Shown here: one piece after another, positions 7,948 through 20,249 of the stretch | How the letters are laid out: each line of letters starts with the position of its first letter | Position numbering within the stretch: position 1 is the stretch's first letter | Origin: Pseudomonas asplenii | GTDB taxonomy: Bacteria; Pseudomonadota; Gammaproteobacteria; Pseudomonadales; Pseudomonadaceae | Assembly (NCBI RefSeq): GCF_900105475.1 | Contig: NZ_LT629777.1 | Span: forward strand, 6,014,001 to 6,078,000 | DNA: 64,000 nucleotides | Reading direction: 5' to 3' | Position numbers and translations under genes: made by a program | Notes under the pieces: generated by a model | Database searches by the model: none | Seen by the model: only the letters and a program-made list of their open reading frames with translations | What the model was told of the DNA's origin: nothing

Positions 7948-10900
7948 ATGAGTACCCAGACAGCTGCACCAGCCACCCCGCTTCGCTCCACCCGCAACCA
8001 TCGCCTGCTGCTCAAGCAACTGCCGGCCTGGTTGACACAGGCCTCCCTGGCGCGACGCCAGGCATTCGCCACGCGCCTCAAACAGAGCCAGACGTCCAAG
8101 CGCGCACTGGCGCACCACCTGGAAGGTTTCCAGAGCGTCGAGGACTTTGCCGCGCCGCTGCTGTCCCGGGCCCTGGACCAGCATTATGGCCCCGGCCTGG
8201 ACATTCTCCGCGACCAGCTGCGGCACGTGCACATCCTCGCCGCCGCCACCCTGGGCGAGCCGCGCCGCGAGAACATCATCGTGCAGAGCCTGCTGCAGGC
8301 CGCCCTGCAGAACTTCGAAAGCAGCGAAACCGGCCACTTCGGTTTCGACCGCGGCTCGGCCATCCTTCGCACAAGTACCACTGCGCTGAAAAAACCCATC
8401 ACCCCCGCGAATTTTGCCGCGCTCTGTCGCCAGCTCGACCTGGGTGGCCAGTACCAGCAACACGTCGAACGCTTTCTCCTGCCCAAGGAACGCGGTCGCT
8501 CCAGCCCGCGCTACAACATCGTCTTCGAACAACAGGCTAGGGACGAACTGGCGCTGGAGGCGGAAATCGCCCTGCTCAAGGGCCACCTGGACACCTCGGC
8601 CTACCAGATGCTGCAAAGCCTGGTCGATTCGACGCAAGTCCCGCGCTGGGACCAGCAGCCGGTGAAGTGCTACACCCTGACCCTGCTGGACTTTCCCAAT
8701 GTCGACGGCGGTGCCTGGGGTGCCTTGCTCAAGGGCGTCCTGCTGATCGAACACAGCCTCCCTGCCGCTAACGGCGAGCGACCCTGCGTGGCCTATTTCG
8801 CGGGCGACCCACAACAAGCGGTCAAGCGCTACAGCTCGTTCAACGCCTTGCACCAGGACCTGCGCGAACGCCTGCGGGACAAGACCTACCAGGCGTTTGC
8901 CAGGCGTTATGTCCACCTGCGCACCCAGCCGGCCTTCTTCCAGGCCCTCGAAGACCGCCTGAACCCACTGGACCCGGTCAGCGGGCACCGCAAGCCGGCC
9001 CCGAACGCCAGCCTGAAGCTGGAGAAAAGCCCGCTGGGCGACAACCCCTTCAGCGAGTTCTGTGTGCTGCAGACGGTCAAAAAACTCGACGACGCCCGCG
9101 TCACGGCGGTGTCCACCGACGAGGAGGACAAGAAAACCCGCGCCGCACGGCTGCACTCGCTGCTGAACTGGACCGTCAACCTGCTGTTCCTGGTGCCCGG
9201 TCTTGGCGAAGCCATGCTCGCCGTCGCGGGCGCGCAGTTGCTCGTGCAGCTCTACAACGGCATCGAAGAATGGCGCCATGACGAGAAAATGCAGGCGGTG
9301 CTCGGGTTTATCGGTGTGCTGCTGAACGTCGAGCTGCTGGGGGCGGGAGCCGTGCTGGCGCGGAATGTCGAAGGTGCCTCGTTTGTCGAGGGGCTCAAGC
9401 CGATCAAGTCTCCCCACGGCAAGCCCGCCCTGTGGAAACCCGACCTTGCGCCTTACGAACACCCACTGCCCGACACGGCACAGCTCAAGCGCGATGCCAG
9501 CGGCCTGTTTCACCACCAGGACAACGCCTACCTGGAGTTCAACGGTCGCCATTACCGGCTGCGCCCCGGCTCCAGCAGCAACCGCTACCACCTGCAACAC
9601 CCGAAAAACCCCGACGCCTATGGCCCGCTGGTCTATCACAACGGCAAGGGCGCCTGGCGCCATGAGTTCGAACAGCCCTTGCAGTGGCAACAACCGCAAC
9701 TGTTTTCACGGCTGGGACCGGATGCAGCCAGCCTGGAGCCGGCGGCGGCGAAAAAAATCATGCAACTGAGCGGGATCGACGACGCCGTCCTACGGCGCGT
9801 GCACCTGGACCAGGAGCCGCCCCCGGCCCTGCTCGAAGACAGCGTGACGCGCTTCAAGCTCGATCGGGACCTCAAGCATCTGGTGCAACGCCTGCAAGAC
9901 GGTGGCGCGGCCGACGGTTCCCTGGACGAATTGCATATGGAACTGCAATTGCTGACCACCGAGCCGGTCTGGCCGTCGACCAAGGTGTTGCGCCTGCTCG
10001 ACGAGCATGGCGCGCCGCTGAAGGAATACCCCGCCGGCCAGGCGCAAGCCTTGCGCCGCATCGACGTCCGCTGGCCCGGGCTCAATGCCAACCAGTTGCT
10101 GCGCAAGGTCCTGGAAAATCTCGATGAAAGCGAAATCCGCCGCTTGCTGGGCGAGGACTTCGGCACCGGTCCCATCAGCCTGGACGCCCGCACTGTGGCC
10201 CTGAGGCGCAAACTGGCGACCCAGGCCGTCAGCCGCCGCACGGCGCTGTTCGAATCCCACTACAGCTATCGCATCCAGACCAGCGACCCCGCCGTGGCCG
10301 TGATCCGCCAGGCCTTTCCCGACCTGCCAGGGCCGGTCGCCCAGGAGTTGCTCGCCAACGCCAGCCCGGTCGAACGGCGCATGCTCTACGACGCAGAGCG
10401 AGTCCCGCTGCGACTGGCCGAAGAGGCCCGCTACTACCGCCACACGGCCCGCCTGGCGCGGACCCGCGAAGGGCTCTATCTGGAAGCGACAAACAACCCC
10501 GACACCGACCGACTGGTCCTGAGCCAGATCGGCAAGCTGCCTGGCTGGTCGGATCAGGTCCGCCTGGAAATACGCGAGCCCCACTTCGGCGGCACCTTGC
10601 TCGACAGCCTCGGCGAACAGCAGGCACTGATTCGCAAGGTGCTGGTCAAGACCGGCGACCAGTACGAAGCCCATGACGCCCTGGGCCAGGAACTGCATGG
10701 GGCGGACAATCTGTACAGCAGTGTCTTGCACGCCCTGCCCGATACCGAGCGCAAGGCCCTGGGGTTCCCCAGCCCCCATGAAGCCGCCAGCCTGAAACAG
10801 ACGGTGCTCGAGCAGCCATTGCCGCCGCGCAAGGAGATGGAAAAACTCCTCGGCCTGCCCCCCATCAGGCCCGGCTACACGCCACCGATGCGCCTGGCGA

Positions 10901-12915
10901 CCCGACGCCCCGGCACCTCGATTGCAGGACCCGAATTCAGCACCCGCTCCGGGGCCTTCACCGAGCTTGCCCAACGGATTTACCCCGATCATCCGTGGCG
11001 GTATGTGGAAGAGTTTCTCGAGCTGCGAGGCCTGAACGAGGGGGCGGCGATACAACGCCTGGAGCAATTGGAGAGCGAATACAACACCTTGTGCGCACAA
11101 CTCGATGCCTGGGTCGAAACACCGCAGGCTCGCGGGGTAGACCTGATGAACAAGCGCATGATCGCCAGAGAGATCAGGCAATGCTGGCGCCGGGATCCCT
11201 TCCGATTCGGCGCCGAGCACGGCTACCGACTCGACTTGACGCTTTACGACCGGGCAGCCCGCCTGCCGGTCCTGTCGGCCGATTTCAGCCATGTCACCGA
11301 ACTGTACCTCAACCTGGTCCACCCGGACATCGCCGAGGGGCTGAATACGTTCCTCGAGCGTTTCCCCCAAGTGAACCGCCTGGCTGTCATCGGCGGTGCG
11401 CTGACCGAGATTCCGCTGGCGCTGGGCTCGATGTCCAGACTGAGTTACCTCAACCTGGCCAACAATGCCATCGTCCTGAGCGAAGAGCGGGCCACCCTGC
11501 TGACCGAGCTGACACAGCTGACCCACCTGAATCTGAGCAACAACCCGAACCTGGGTCGTTTGCCGGATTTCAGCGCCATGCCCAACCTGGCCAACATCAA
11601 CCTGCGCAATACCGGGCTCACCGCCTGGCCGACCGGCTATGAGGGGCTGTTGGACCTGGTCCAGCTGGACCTGAGCATGAACCAATTGACCACGATCCCG
11701 GAATCGGTCCTGGATACCAGCACGAGAGGTCAAGAGATCGCCCGGGCCCACTACCTCTTTGGCAATCCCATCGAAGCCGAGTACATGAACGATGTCATGG
11801 AATACCACTCGGAAACCGACATCGATCTGGGACTGGAGATACCGGTCGACTCGGAGTCGGATGCCAGCATGAGCGACGACTCGCCGGCACATAGCCCGCA
11901 GGGCTCGCGCGCCCCCGTTTCACGCGATGAAGGTGCCTGGCTGGAAGGCCTCGATGGCAAGGGACAGGAAGCCTTTCGCGACACCTGGCTGCGCCTGGCC
12001 GGCGAGGAACCGGTCGAGCAGTCCGAAGCGTTTTTCCGGGTCATCGGCGACCTCAGGGAGTCGGCCGACTATGCCGACGATATCGCGCGCCCGAAACTCC
12101 TGGACAAGGTCCGGCGCATGGTCAGCGCCGCGGTCGAGGACACGGCATTGCGCGAGAAACTCTTCGCCAAGGCCAACGCGCCGCAAGCGGACGCCTGCGC
12201 CGACGGCATCACCGTGGCCTTCAGCGACATGGGCTTCGATGTGTTGCTGCATGAGGCCTACACTGAGCCGGACGCCGGGAAGGTCGAGTCGAAACTGCTG
12301 CAACTGGCGAAGGGCAAGTCGCGCCTGGATCGCGTCAACGCCCAGGCCCGGGACGTGATCAATCAACGCCGGGCGGCGGGTCGACGTCCTGATGAAGCCG
12401 AAGTCTACCTGGCCTTTCGCATCGGTCTGGGGGAACGGCTGGAACTGCCCTGGCAAGCCTCGACAATGCATTACGAAAAGATTGCCGGAGTCACCCCGCA
12501 GCAGATCGAGACCGCTTACCAGGCCATTCTCGAACAGGAGCGACAGCCCATGGATGCGGTCCGGCAACTGATCGGCCAGTCGTTCTGGAAAGACTACCTG
12601 GAGATCCAGTATCTGCAGGAACTCAGCGAGAAGGAGGCGCTGCGCGACAGCAAGAGCGACGCCCTGCTGGACCTGCAATCGGCGCAGGAGCGCTGGTTCG
12701 GCAATGGTGCCCTGCCCGAGGAGGAAAAGACCCGGCTGCAGGCCGTCATGAAAACCTCGGCCAGCACCCTGGGCCAGTCCGAGCAGGACGTGTTTGCCCG
12801 GCCCATGACCGACGCCGAATACCAGGCCCTCTACGAAACCATCGCGCGTGAATACAGCGACGAAATGGAACGCCTGACCGCGCAGGCGTTGCAGGAGCAC
12901 ACAAAAACGAGCTGA
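7948..12915 (+). CDS. LRR / NEL-type E3 ubiquitin ligase-like giant protein
   Basis: 1,655 residues. The N-terminal part resembles the dermonecrotic-toxin-like (DUF6543) region of large Pseudomonas proteins. Two hydrophobic stretches lie near residues 404-431 and 450-471. Leucine-rich repeats occupy about 1116-1261 (for example [49 protein letters not shown]). From about residue 1325 to the end is a NEL domain as in IpaH/SspH: it starts [20 protein letters not shown], and C1417 in DACADGI fits the catalytic CxD motif. Inferred role: a novel-type E3 ligase acting in a eukaryotic host or predator. No secretion genes or signal peptide are visible. It lies between crcY and the liuABCD operon. Confidence 0.85.
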   Translation: MSTQTAAPATPLRSTRNHRLLLKQLPAWLTQASLARRQAFATRLKQSQTSKRALAHHLEGFQSVEDFAAPLLSRALDQHYGPGLDILRDQLRHVHILAAATLGEPRRENIIVQSLLQAALQNFESSETGHFGFDRGSAILRTSTTALKKPITPANFAALCRQLDLGGQYQQHVERFLLPKERGRSSPRYNIVFEQQARDELALEAEIALLKGHLDTSAYQMLQSLVDSTQVPRWDQQPVKCYTLTLLDFPNVDGGAWGALLKGVLLIEHSLPAANGERPCVAYFAGDPQQAVKRYSSFNALHQDLRERLRDKTYQAFARRYVHLRTQPAFFQALEDRLNPLDPVSGHRKPAPNASLKLEKSPLGDNPFSEFCVLQTVKKLDDARVTAVSTDEEDKKTRAARLHSLLNWTVNLLFLVPGLGEAMLAVAGAQLLVQLYNGIEEWRHDEKMQAVLGFIGVLLNVELLGAGAVLARNVEGASFVEGLKPIKSPHGKPALWKPDLAPYEHPLPDTAQLKRDASGLFHHQDNAYLEFNGRHYRLRPGSSSNRYHLQHPKNPDAYGPLVYHNGKGAWRHEFEQPLQWQQPQLFSRLGPDAASLEPAAAKKIMQLSGIDDAVLRRVHLDQEPPPALLEDSVTRFKLDRDLKHLVQRLQDGGAADGSLDELHMELQLLTTEPVWPSTKVLRLLDEHGAPLKEYPAGQAQALRRIDVRWPGLNANQLLRKVLENLDESEIRRLLGEDFGTGPISLDARTVALRRKLATQAVSRRTALFESHYSYRIQTSDPAVAVIRQAFPDLPGPVAQELLANASPVERRMLYDAERVPLRLAEEARYYRHTARLARTREGLYLEATNNPDTDRLVLSQIGKLPGWSDQVRLEIREPHFGGTLLDSLGEQQALIRKVLVKTGDQYEAHDALGQELHGADNLYSSVLHALPDTERKALGFPSPHEAASLKQTVLEQPLPPRKEMEKLLGLPPIRPGYTPPMRLATRRPGTSIAGPEFSTRSGAFTELAQRIYPDHPWRYVEEFLELRGLNEGAAIQRLEQLESEYNTLCAQLDAWVETPQARGVDLMNKRMIAREIRQCWRRDPFRFGAEHGYRLDLTLYDRAARLPVLSADFSHVTELYLNLVHPDIAEGLNTFLERFPQVNRLAVIGGALTEIPLALGSMSRLSYLNLANNAIVLSEERATLLTELTQLTHLNLSNNPNLGRLPDFSAMPNLANINLRNTGLTAWPTGYEGLLDLVQLDLSMNQLTTIPESVLDTSTRGQEIARAHYLFGNPIEAEYMNDVMEYHSETDIDLGLEIPVDSESDASMSDDSPAHSPQGSRAPVSRDEGAWLEGLDGKGQEAFRDTWLRLAGEEPVEQSEAFFRVIGDLRESADYADDIARPKLLDKVRRMVSAAVEDTALREKLFAKANAPQADACADGITVAFSDMGFDVLLHEAYTEPDAGKVESKLLQLAKGKSRLDRVNAQARDVINQRRAAGRRPDEAEVYLAFRIGLGERLELPWQASTMHYEKIAGVTPQQIETAYQAILEQERQPMDAVRQLIGQSFWKDYLEIQYLQELSEKEALRDSKSDALLDLQSAQERWFGNGALPEEEKTRLQAVMKTSASTLGQSEQDVFARPMTDAEYQALYETIAREYSDEMERLTAQALQEHTKTS

Positions 12916-12960
12916 GCGCGGCGGCGGAAAATGCCCGGTTGACAGTCAGCTACATCAAGC

Positions 12961-12974
12961 TTACGTTAACGTAA
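12961..12974. promoter_or_regulatory. Palindromic operator of liuABCD, putative LiuR site
   Basis: Perfect palindrome TTACGTTAACGTAA, 51 bp upstream of the liuA start. It shares the ACGT-N2-ACGT core with the palindrome ahead of liuR. A TTGACA at 12939-12944 lies just upstream, but the exact -35/-10 pair is uncertain. Confidence 0.65.
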
Positions 12975-13024
12975 AGGTAAATACTGCCTCACCGCCTTGC
13001 TCATTCCATAACAAAAGGTGCCCC

Positions 13025-14188
13025 ATGAGCTATCCGACCCTGAACTTCGACCTCGGCGAAACCCTCGACATGCTCCGCGACCAGGTCCAGGACTTCGTCG
13101 CCCGGGAACTGGCACCCCGTGCCGCGCAGATCGATACGGACAACCTGTTTCCCGCCGACATGTGGCGCAAGTTCGGTGAGATGGGTCTGCTGGGTATTAC
13201 CGTAGCAGAAGAATATGGTGGCACCGGCCTCAGCTACCTGGCCCATGTGGTCGCCATGGAGGAAATCAGCCGAGGCTCGGCCTCGGTCGCCCTCTCCTAC
13301 GGTGCGCATTCCAATCTGTGCGTCAACCAGATCAACCGCAACGGTACGCACGCGCAGAAAACCCGCTACCTGCCCAAACTGATCAGTGGCGAACATATCG
13401 GCGCACTGGCCATGAGCGAACCCAACGCCGGCTCCGACGTGGTCTCGATGAAACTGCGCGCCGACAAGCGCGGCGACCACTATGTGCTCAACGGCAGCAA
13501 GACCTGGATCACCAACGGCCCCGACGCCAACACCTACGTGATCTACGCCAAGACCGACCTGGACAAGGGGGCCCACGGCATCACCGCCTTCATCGTCGAG
13601 CGCGACTGGAAAGGCTTCAGCCGCGGCAACAAGTTCGACAAGCTGGGCATGCGCGGCTCCAACACCTGCGAGCTGTTCTTCGATGACGTCGAAGTGCCGG
13701 AAGAAAATATCCTTGGCAGCCTCAACGGCGGCGTGAAGGTGCTGATGAGCGGCCTGGACTACGAGCGCGTGGTGCTCGCCGGCGGCCCGACCGGCATCAT
13801 GCAGGCCTGCATGGACCTGGTGCTGCCCTACATCCACGACCGCAAGCAGTTCGGCCAGAGCATCGGCGAGTTCCAGCTGATCCAGGGCAAGGTCGCCGAC
13901 ATGTACACCCAGCTCAACGCCAGCCGTGCCTACCTGTATGCCGTGGCCCGCGCCTGCGAACGGGGCGAGACCGCCCGCAAGGATGCCGCCGGGGTGATCC
14001 TCTACACCGCCGAACGCGCCACCCAGATGGCCCTCGAGGCAATCCAGATTCTCGGCGGCAACGGCTACATCAACGAATTCCCTGCCGGACGCCTGCTGCG
14101 CGACGCCAAGCTCTATGAAATCGGCGCCGGCACCAGCGAGATCCGCCGGATGCTGATCGGCCGCGAACTGTTCAACGAAACCCGCTGA
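13025..14188 (+). CDS. liuA: Isovaleryl-CoA dehydrogenase
   Basis: 387-residue flavoenzyme converting isovaleryl-CoA to 3-methylcrotonyl-CoA, with electrons going to ETF. Family signatures are [40 protein letters not shown] and [34 protein letters not shown]. The glutamate in [12 protein letters not shown] is where isovaleryl-CoA dehydrogenases carry their catalytic base, which separates it from other acyl-CoA dehydrogenases. First gene of the liuABCD operon; liuB follows after 11 bp. AAGG ribosome-binding site. Confidence 0.95.
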   Translation: MSYPTLNFDLGETLDMLRDQVQDFVARELAPRAAQIDTDNLFPADMWRKFGEMGLLGITVAEEYGGTGLSYLAHVVAMEEISRGSASVALSYGAHSNLCVNQINRNGTHAQKTRYLPKLISGEHIGALAMSEPNAGSDVVSMKLRADKRGDHYVLNGSKTWITNGPDANTYVIYAKTDLDKGAHGITAFIVERDWKGFSRGNKFDKLGMRGSNTCELFFDDVEVPEENILGSLNGGVKVLMSGLDYERVVLAGGPTGIMQACMDLVLPYIHDRKQFGQSIGEFQLIQGKVADMYTQLNASRAYLYAVARACERGETARKDAAGVILYTAERATQMALEAIQILGGNGYINEFPAGRLLRDAKLYEIGAGTSEIRRMLIGRELFNETR

Positions 14189-14199
14189 GGGGCGCGCCC

Positions 14200-15807
14200 A
14201 TGGCCATTCTGCACACGCAACTCAATCCGCGCTCTGTCGAATTCGCCGAGAATCACGCGGCGATGCTCGAACAGGTCAGCGCCCTGCGCACGCTGCTCGC
14301 CCAGGTCCGTCAGGGCGGCGGGCCCAAGGCCCAGGAACGGCACACCTCACGCGGCAAGTTGCTGCCCCGCGAGCGCATCAATCGCCTGCTCGACCCCGGC
14401 TCGCCGTTTCTGGAAATCAGCCAACTCGCGGCCCATGAGGTGTATGGCGAAGACGTGCCAGCCGCCGGGGTGATCGCCGGCATCGGCCGGGTCGAAGGCA
14501 TCGAATGCATGATCGTCGCCAACGACGCCACGGTCAAAGGTGGCTCCTACTACCCGCTCACCGTGAAGAAACACCTGCGCGCCCAGACCATCGCCCAGCA
14601 GAACCGCCTGCCATGCATCTACCTGGTGGACTCCGGCGGCGCCAACCTGCCGCGCCAGGACGAAGTGTTCCCGGATCGCGAACACTTCGGACGGATCTTC
14701 TTCAACCAGGCCAACCTGAGCGCCCAGGGCATCCCGCAGATCGCCGTGGTCATGGGTTCCTGCACCGCCGGCGGCGCCTACGTGCCAGCGATGGCCGACG
14801 AAACCATCATGGTCCGCCAGCAGGCGACCATCTTCCTCGCCGGCCCGCCACTGGTGAAAGCCGCCACCGGCGAAGTGGTCAGTGCCGAAGATCTCGGCGG
14901 TGCCGACGTGCACTGCAAGGTCTCCGGCGTCGCCGACCACTATGCCGACAGCGACGAACACGCCCTGGCCCTGGCCCGGCGCAGTGTCGCCAACCTCAAC
15001 TGGCGCAAGCTCGGCGAACTGCAGCAACGCGCGCCGATTGCGCCGAACTACCCCGCCGATGAGCTGTACGGGGTGATCCCGGCAGACGCCAAGCAGCCGT
15101 TCGACGTGCGCGAAGTGATCGCCCGGCTGGTGGATGGCTCGGTACTCGACGAGTTCAAGGCCCTGTTCGGCACCACCCTGGTCTGCGGCTTCGCCCACCT
15201 GCACGGCTACCCGGTAGCGATCCTGGCGAACAACGGCATTCTCTTCGCCGAAGCCGCGCAAAAAGGCGCGCACTTCATCGAACTGGCCTGCCAGCGCGGC
15301 ATCCCGCTGCTGTTCCTGCAGAATATCACCGGCTTCATGGTAGGCCAGAAATACGAGGCTGGCGGCATCGCCAAGCACGGCGCCAAACTGGTCACCGCAG
15401 TGGCCTGTGCCAAGGTGCCGAAATTCACCGTGATCATCGGGGGCAGCTTCGGTGCCGGCAACTATGGCATGTGCGGACGGGCCTACGACCCACGGTTCCT
15501 GTGGATGTGGCCGAATGCACGGATCGGCGTGATGGGCGCCGAACAGGCGGCCGGCGTACTGGTGCAGGTCAAGCGCGAACAGAGCGAGCGCAGCGGCCAG
15601 GCCTTCACGGCGCAGCAGGAAGCCGAGATCAGGCAGCCGATCCTCGACCAGTACGAGCACCAGGGGCATCCGTACTACTCCAGCGCCCGCTTGTGGGACG
15701 ACGGCGTGATCGACCCGGCACAGACCCGCGACATCCTCGGCCTGGCCCTCTCGGCTGCGCTCAATGCGCCGATCGAGCAGAGCCGGTTCGGCGTGTTCCG
15801 CATGTAG
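14200..15807 (+). CDS. liuB: 3-Methylcrotonyl-CoA carboxylase, carboxyltransferase (beta) subunit
   Basis: 535 residues, the normal length for MccB. It transfers carboxyl from biotin to 3-methylcrotonyl-CoA, giving 3-methylglutaconyl-CoA. The crotonase-like carboxyltransferase halves are visible: [19 protein letters not shown] and [17 protein letters not shown] in the N half, and [34 protein letters not shown] and [19 protein letters not shown] in the C half. A GAGGGG site precedes the ATG. Its partner, the biotin-carrying alpha subunit, is encoded by liuD. Confidence 0.95.
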   Translation: MAILHTQLNPRSVEFAENHAAMLEQVSALRTLLAQVRQGGGPKAQERHTSRGKLLPRERINRLLDPGSPFLEISQLAAHEVYGEDVPAAGVIAGIGRVEGIECMIVANDATVKGGSYYPLTVKKHLRAQTIAQQNRLPCIYLVDSGGANLPRQDEVFPDREHFGRIFFNQANLSAQGIPQIAVVMGSCTAGGAYVPAMADETIMVRQQATIFLAGPPLVKAATGEVVSAEDLGGADVHCKVSGVADHYADSDEHALALARRSVANLNWRKLGELQQRAPIAPNYPADELYGVIPADAKQPFDVREVIARLVDGSVLDEFKALFGTTLVCGFAHLHGYPVAILANNGILFAEAAQKGAHFIELACQRGIPLLFLQNITGFMVGQKYEAGGIAKHGAKLVTAVACAKVPKFTVIIGGSFGAGNYGMCGRAYDPRFLWMWPNARIGVMGAEQAAGVLVQVKREQSERSGQAFTAQQEAEIRQPILDQYEHQGHPYYSSARLWDDGVIDPAQTRDILGLALSAALNAPIEQSRFGVFRM

Positions 15808-15841
15808 GCCTGAATGCCTCCGAGGCTGACACATCCTTGTC

Positions 15842-15907
15842 GGAGCCGGGCTCGCCCGCGAATAGGCCCTGTAGATCGCTAGAAGCTTCGCGGGCAAGCC
15901 CGGCTCC
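15842..15907. repeat. REP inverted pair inside the liu operon
   Basis: Two near-identical arms in opposite orientation, ggagccgggctcgcccgcga at 15842 and its mirror at 15887-15907 (ttcgcgggcaagcccggctc), fill the 146-bp gap between liuB and liuC. An RNA hairpin here could modulate relative expression of the upstream and downstream operon halves. Confidence 0.85.
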
Positions 15908-15953
15908 TAGAATCGAGCAAACGCTGCAACTCTCCCAGCGGAGCGACCCGAAA

Positions 15954-16768
15954 ATGACCGACTTCAACACCCTGGAACTGCACACCGATCCCCGCGGTTT
16001 CGCCACCCTCTGGCTCAGCCGTGAAGCCAGGAACAACGCGTTCAACGCCGAGATGATCCGCGAACTGATCATCGCCCTGGACCAGGTCCAGGCCAACCCC
16101 GCACTGCGTTTCCTGCTGCTGCGTGCCCGTGGCCGGCACTTCAGCGCCGGCGCCGACCTGGCCTGGATGCAGCAATCGGCGGAGCTGGACTACCACACCA
16201 ACCTCGACGATGCCCGCGAACTCGCCGAGCTGATGTACAACCTGGCCCGGCTGAAACTCCCCACCCTCGCCGTGGTACAAGGCGCGGCCTATGGCGGTGC
16301 GCTGGGCCTGATCAGTTGCTGCGACATGGCCATCGGCGCCGAGGATGCCCAGTTCTGCCTGTCGGAAGTGCGCATCGGCCTGGCCCCGGCGGTGATCAGC
16401 CCGTTCGTGGTCCAGGCCATCGGCGAGCGCGCGACCCGCCGCTACGCCCTCACCGCCGAGCGCTTCAGCGGCCTGCGTGCCCGTGAACTCGGGCTATTGG
16501 CCGAATGCTACCCGGCCGCCGAGCTGGACCGGCAGGTCGAGGCCTGGATCGACAACCTCATGCACAACAGTCCGCAAGCGATGCGGGTGAGCAAGGACCT
16601 GCTGCGCGAAGTCGGCAGCGGCGCCCTCACCCCGTCCCTGCGTCGCTACTGCGAAAACGCGATTGCCCGTATCCGGGTCAGCCCCGAAGGCCAGGAAGGC
16701 CTGCGCGCCTTCCTGCAAAAACGCCCGCCCGCCTGGCAAGGCGGATCGACTAACGAGGAGTCCAATCG

Positions 16769-16772
<4 letters not shown>
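15954..16772 (+). CDS. liuC: Methylglutaconyl-CoA hydratase
   Basis: 272-residue crotonase-fold enzyme hydrating 3-methylglutaconyl-CoA to HMG-CoA. Oxyanion-hole motifs are visible (RGRHFSAGADLAWMQQS and VQGAAYGGALGLISCCDMAIG), followed by FCLSEVRIGLAPAVISPFV. The true start is the ATG at 15954 (MTDFNTLELHT) with a nearby GGAG; the long frame upstream runs antisense to nothing and overlaps liuB and the REP pair. The stop overlaps the liuD start (ATGA). Confidence 0.93.
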
Positions 16773-18712
<1,940 letters not shown>

Positions 18713-18721
18713 CGGTTCTGG

Positions 18722-18756
18722 AAGGCCCGCCCCCAACCGGTGGAGGGCCTTTCTTC
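18722..18756 (+). terminator. Intrinsic terminator after liuD
   Basis: Arms AAGGCCC (18722-18728) and GGGCCTT (18745-18751) are followed by TCTTCT, ten bases after the liuD stop. Confidence 0.7.
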
Positions 18757-18762
18757 TAGTCC

Positions 18763-18834
18763 TGTAGGAGCGGGCTTGTCCGCGAAAGGTCCCTTGAGAT
18801 CGCTAAAAGCTTCGCGGGCAAGCCCGCTCCTACA
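18763..18834. repeat. REP-type inverted repeat pair
   Basis: tgtaggagcgggcttgtccg at 18763 and its inverted partner ending at 18834 (gggcaagcccgctcctaca) form a two-REP palindrome between the convergent liuD and repressor genes. Confidence 0.88.
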
Positions 18835-18845
18835 ACAGATGGCGG

Positions 18846-19502
18846 TCAGAACTTCGCAGTTGCCTGCACGACTACTCCGATAATGCTGTAGTCATCGGTG
18901 AACAGGATCTTCGGATACGTCGGATTCAATGGCTTCAGGTAATGCTGGCCGCCCTCTTGCACCCACTGCCGGAAAATCGCCTCCTCGCTGTCACGCAGAC
19001 GGGCAACCACCAGCTTGCCAGGCTCGGCTTCCAGATCCGGATCCACCAGGATCAGCATACCCTCGGGCACGCTGATACCCACCGGCGCGGTCATTGCGTC
19101 CCCCGCCACCTTCAGCCAGAACGCCGCTCCCGAAGCGTAGTGATCGGCCACTTCATAATACGCGCTGACGAGCTCTTCGGCCCCCGGCTCGCAGGTCCGC
19201 ACCACCGCTCGCCAGTCACTGACCGGGTAGCGGAACGCCGACGTGGTGTCGTAAAGCTGACCATCGCGCTCCGCAGGCGCCTGTACCGCCACCGAACGGT
19301 CGCGGATCACCAGCGCGATCTCCAGGTGCCCGAGCCCCAAGGCCAGGAAGACCTTGTTCATGGTTTCCAGATCCGGCTGACGGCGTTTATTGAGCCAATG
19401 GCCAACGCCGCCCTGGGACACCCCAACGCGCTCTCCGAGTTTTTCTTGCGTGAGATCAAGCTCGCGCAGCTTGGCTCTCACCAATGCAATCCATTTATCC
19501 AT
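18846..19502 (-). CDS. XRE/S24 CI-like repressor with degenerate autoprotease
   Basis: 218 residues from MDKWIALVRAKL. The N-terminal HTH spans about residues 10-60 (LTQEKLGERVGVSQGGVGHWLNKRRQPDLET) and the C-terminal LexA/CI-like S24 domain about 110-218 (AFWLKVAGDAMTAPVGISVP, GMLILVDPDLEAEPGKLVVARL, FLKP-like YLKPLNPTYPKI). In lambda CI the nucleophile is in GNSM and the lysine in TFKK. Here the equivalents are GDAM (Ala136) and IFRQ (Arg178), so self-cleavage appears lost. A canonical Ala-Gly cleavage site is also not obvious. It would therefore be an SOS-insensitive repressor. It is divergent from the next gene. Start choice is uncertain because the ribosome-binding site is poor; an alternative start lies at 19544. 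Confidence 0.88.
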   Translation of the reverse strand: MDKWIALVRAKLRELDLTQEKLGERVGVSQGGVGHWLNKRRQPDLETMNKVFLALGLGHLEIALVIRDRSVAVQAPAERDGQLYDTTSAFRYPVSDWRAVVRTCEPGAEELVSAYYEVADHYASGAAFWLKVAGDAMTAPVGISVPEGMLILVDPDLEAEPGKLVVARLRDSEEAIFRQWVQEGGQHYLKPLNPTYPKILFTDDYSIIGVVVQATAKF

Positions 19503-19535
19503 GGACGGCACAATACGGGCTGTACTCAACGGATC

Positions 19536-19585
19536 AATACACAATATGTATTATATCTGACAAGCACTGGAGTACAGTTGGTACT
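19536..19585. promoter_or_regulatory. Two dyads, candidate repressor operators
   Basis: AATACA-N5-TGTATT (19536-19552) and AGTAC-N5-GTACT (19571-19585) are dyads with equal 5-nt spacers. They lie about 34 bp apart between the divergent S24 repressor and DUF6124-like genes. That arrangement fits CI-type operators; binding is inferred. Confidence 0.4.
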
Positions 19586-19630
19586 AATCTTGAGCTGCTG
19601 TTTCGAACTCCCCTCAAAGGCAGGCTCTCC

Positions 19631-19999
19631 ATGACTTCCACCATCAAGAAGACGACCGATATCGACACCAAGCCCTCCTACGATTCGCTCAGGGACGGGC
19701 CCGCGACCCGACGGGCGCTCGACTATTATTTGAAACCAACCGTTTCAGCACCGATTTCCGAGGGCAGCGCGCATCGGGTCTGCGAGGATCGATTGTTCGC
19801 CGTGCACCACGACCTCAGCGCCGAGGAAGCGATGATCCATGCTTCCGACCTGCTGCGCTGTGCCGCCGCGACCGCCTATGAGGCAGCCGACGCCCTGCAG
19901 GGCTCATCACGAGATCTGGCCTTTTCAGTCGTACACATGATCGACATGGCCAAGGCCATGGTCGATCGCGCCATGACGGTGCAGTACCCGGCTCCCTGA
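19631..19999 (+). CDS. DUF6124-like (formerly DUF3077) small protein
   Basis: 122 residues from MTSTIKKTTDIDTKPSYD. It has a disordered polar N-terminus followed by an all-helical region with repeated alanines (EAMIHASDLLRCAAATAYEAAD). It resembles the DUF6124 proteins common in Pseudomonas, whose function is unknown. The upstream in-frame extension to 19484 runs into the divergent promoter and was discarded. Being divergent from the S24 repressor suggests it may be its target. Confidence 0.75.
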   Translation: MTSTIKKTTDIDTKPSYDSLRDGPATRRALDYYLKPTVSAPISEGSAHRVCEDRLFAVHHDLSAEEAMIHASDLLRCAAATAYEAADALQGSSRDLAFSVVHMIDMAKAMVDRAMTVQYPAP

Positions 20000-20109
20000 A
20001 ACGCGCGCGAGCACAACCGGCGATACACAGCCGATGACAAAGCCAATCGAAGTCTGGAGAGAGGAGTGGAAAATAATTTCCAGAAGGGACAGGAAAACGT
20101 TTGACTTGC

Positions 20110-20128
20110 AAATGATAATGATTATTAT
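20110..20128. promoter_or_regulatory. Fur box of prrF
   Basis: The 19-mer aaatgataatgattattat matches the Fur consensus GATAATGATAATCATTATC at most positions. It overlaps the -10 region of a promoter with TTGACT at 20101-20106, so iron-bound Fur would block transcription. Confidence 0.88.
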
Positions 20129-20134
20129 TGCAAG

Positions 20135-20249
20135 CAGCTGGTCGCGAGATCAGTCGATAACCCTGGAGACCTTAGGTCGGACTCCTGGATTATCTCCTCA
20201 TCAGGCTAATCACGGTTTTTGACCCGGCTTTTTGCCGGGTCTTTTTTTT
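20135..20249 (+). ncRNA. prrF: PrrF iron-responsive sRNA
   Basis: RNA of about 115 nt starting near ctggtcgcgagatcagtcg, the conserved 5' hairpin of PrrF. The conserved core attatctcctcatcaggctaa follows at about 20190-20210, which is the region that pairs with mRNAs of iron-containing proteins such as sodB and the succinate dehydrogenase genes. A Fur box covers the promoter and a strong terminator ends it. Expressed under iron starvation. Only one copy is seen in this window; non-aeruginosa pseudomonads usually carry two unlinked copies. Confidence 0.92.
20221..20249 (+). terminator. Intrinsic terminator of prrF
   Basis: Stem GACCCGGC / GCCGGGTC (20221-20228 and 20234-20241) with a TTTTT loop and an eight-T tail: a textbook Rho-independent terminator that also provides the U-rich Hfq-binding end. 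Confidence 0.95.

Noticed and set aside
9790..11892. 700-codon frame antisense to the NEL-protein gene
   Set aside because: Complementary-strand shadow of the LRR region; no similarity to any protein family and no ribosome-binding site.
20034..20222. 62-codon frame covering the Fur box and prrF
   Set aside because: It is low in coding character and is explained by the promoter and sRNA.
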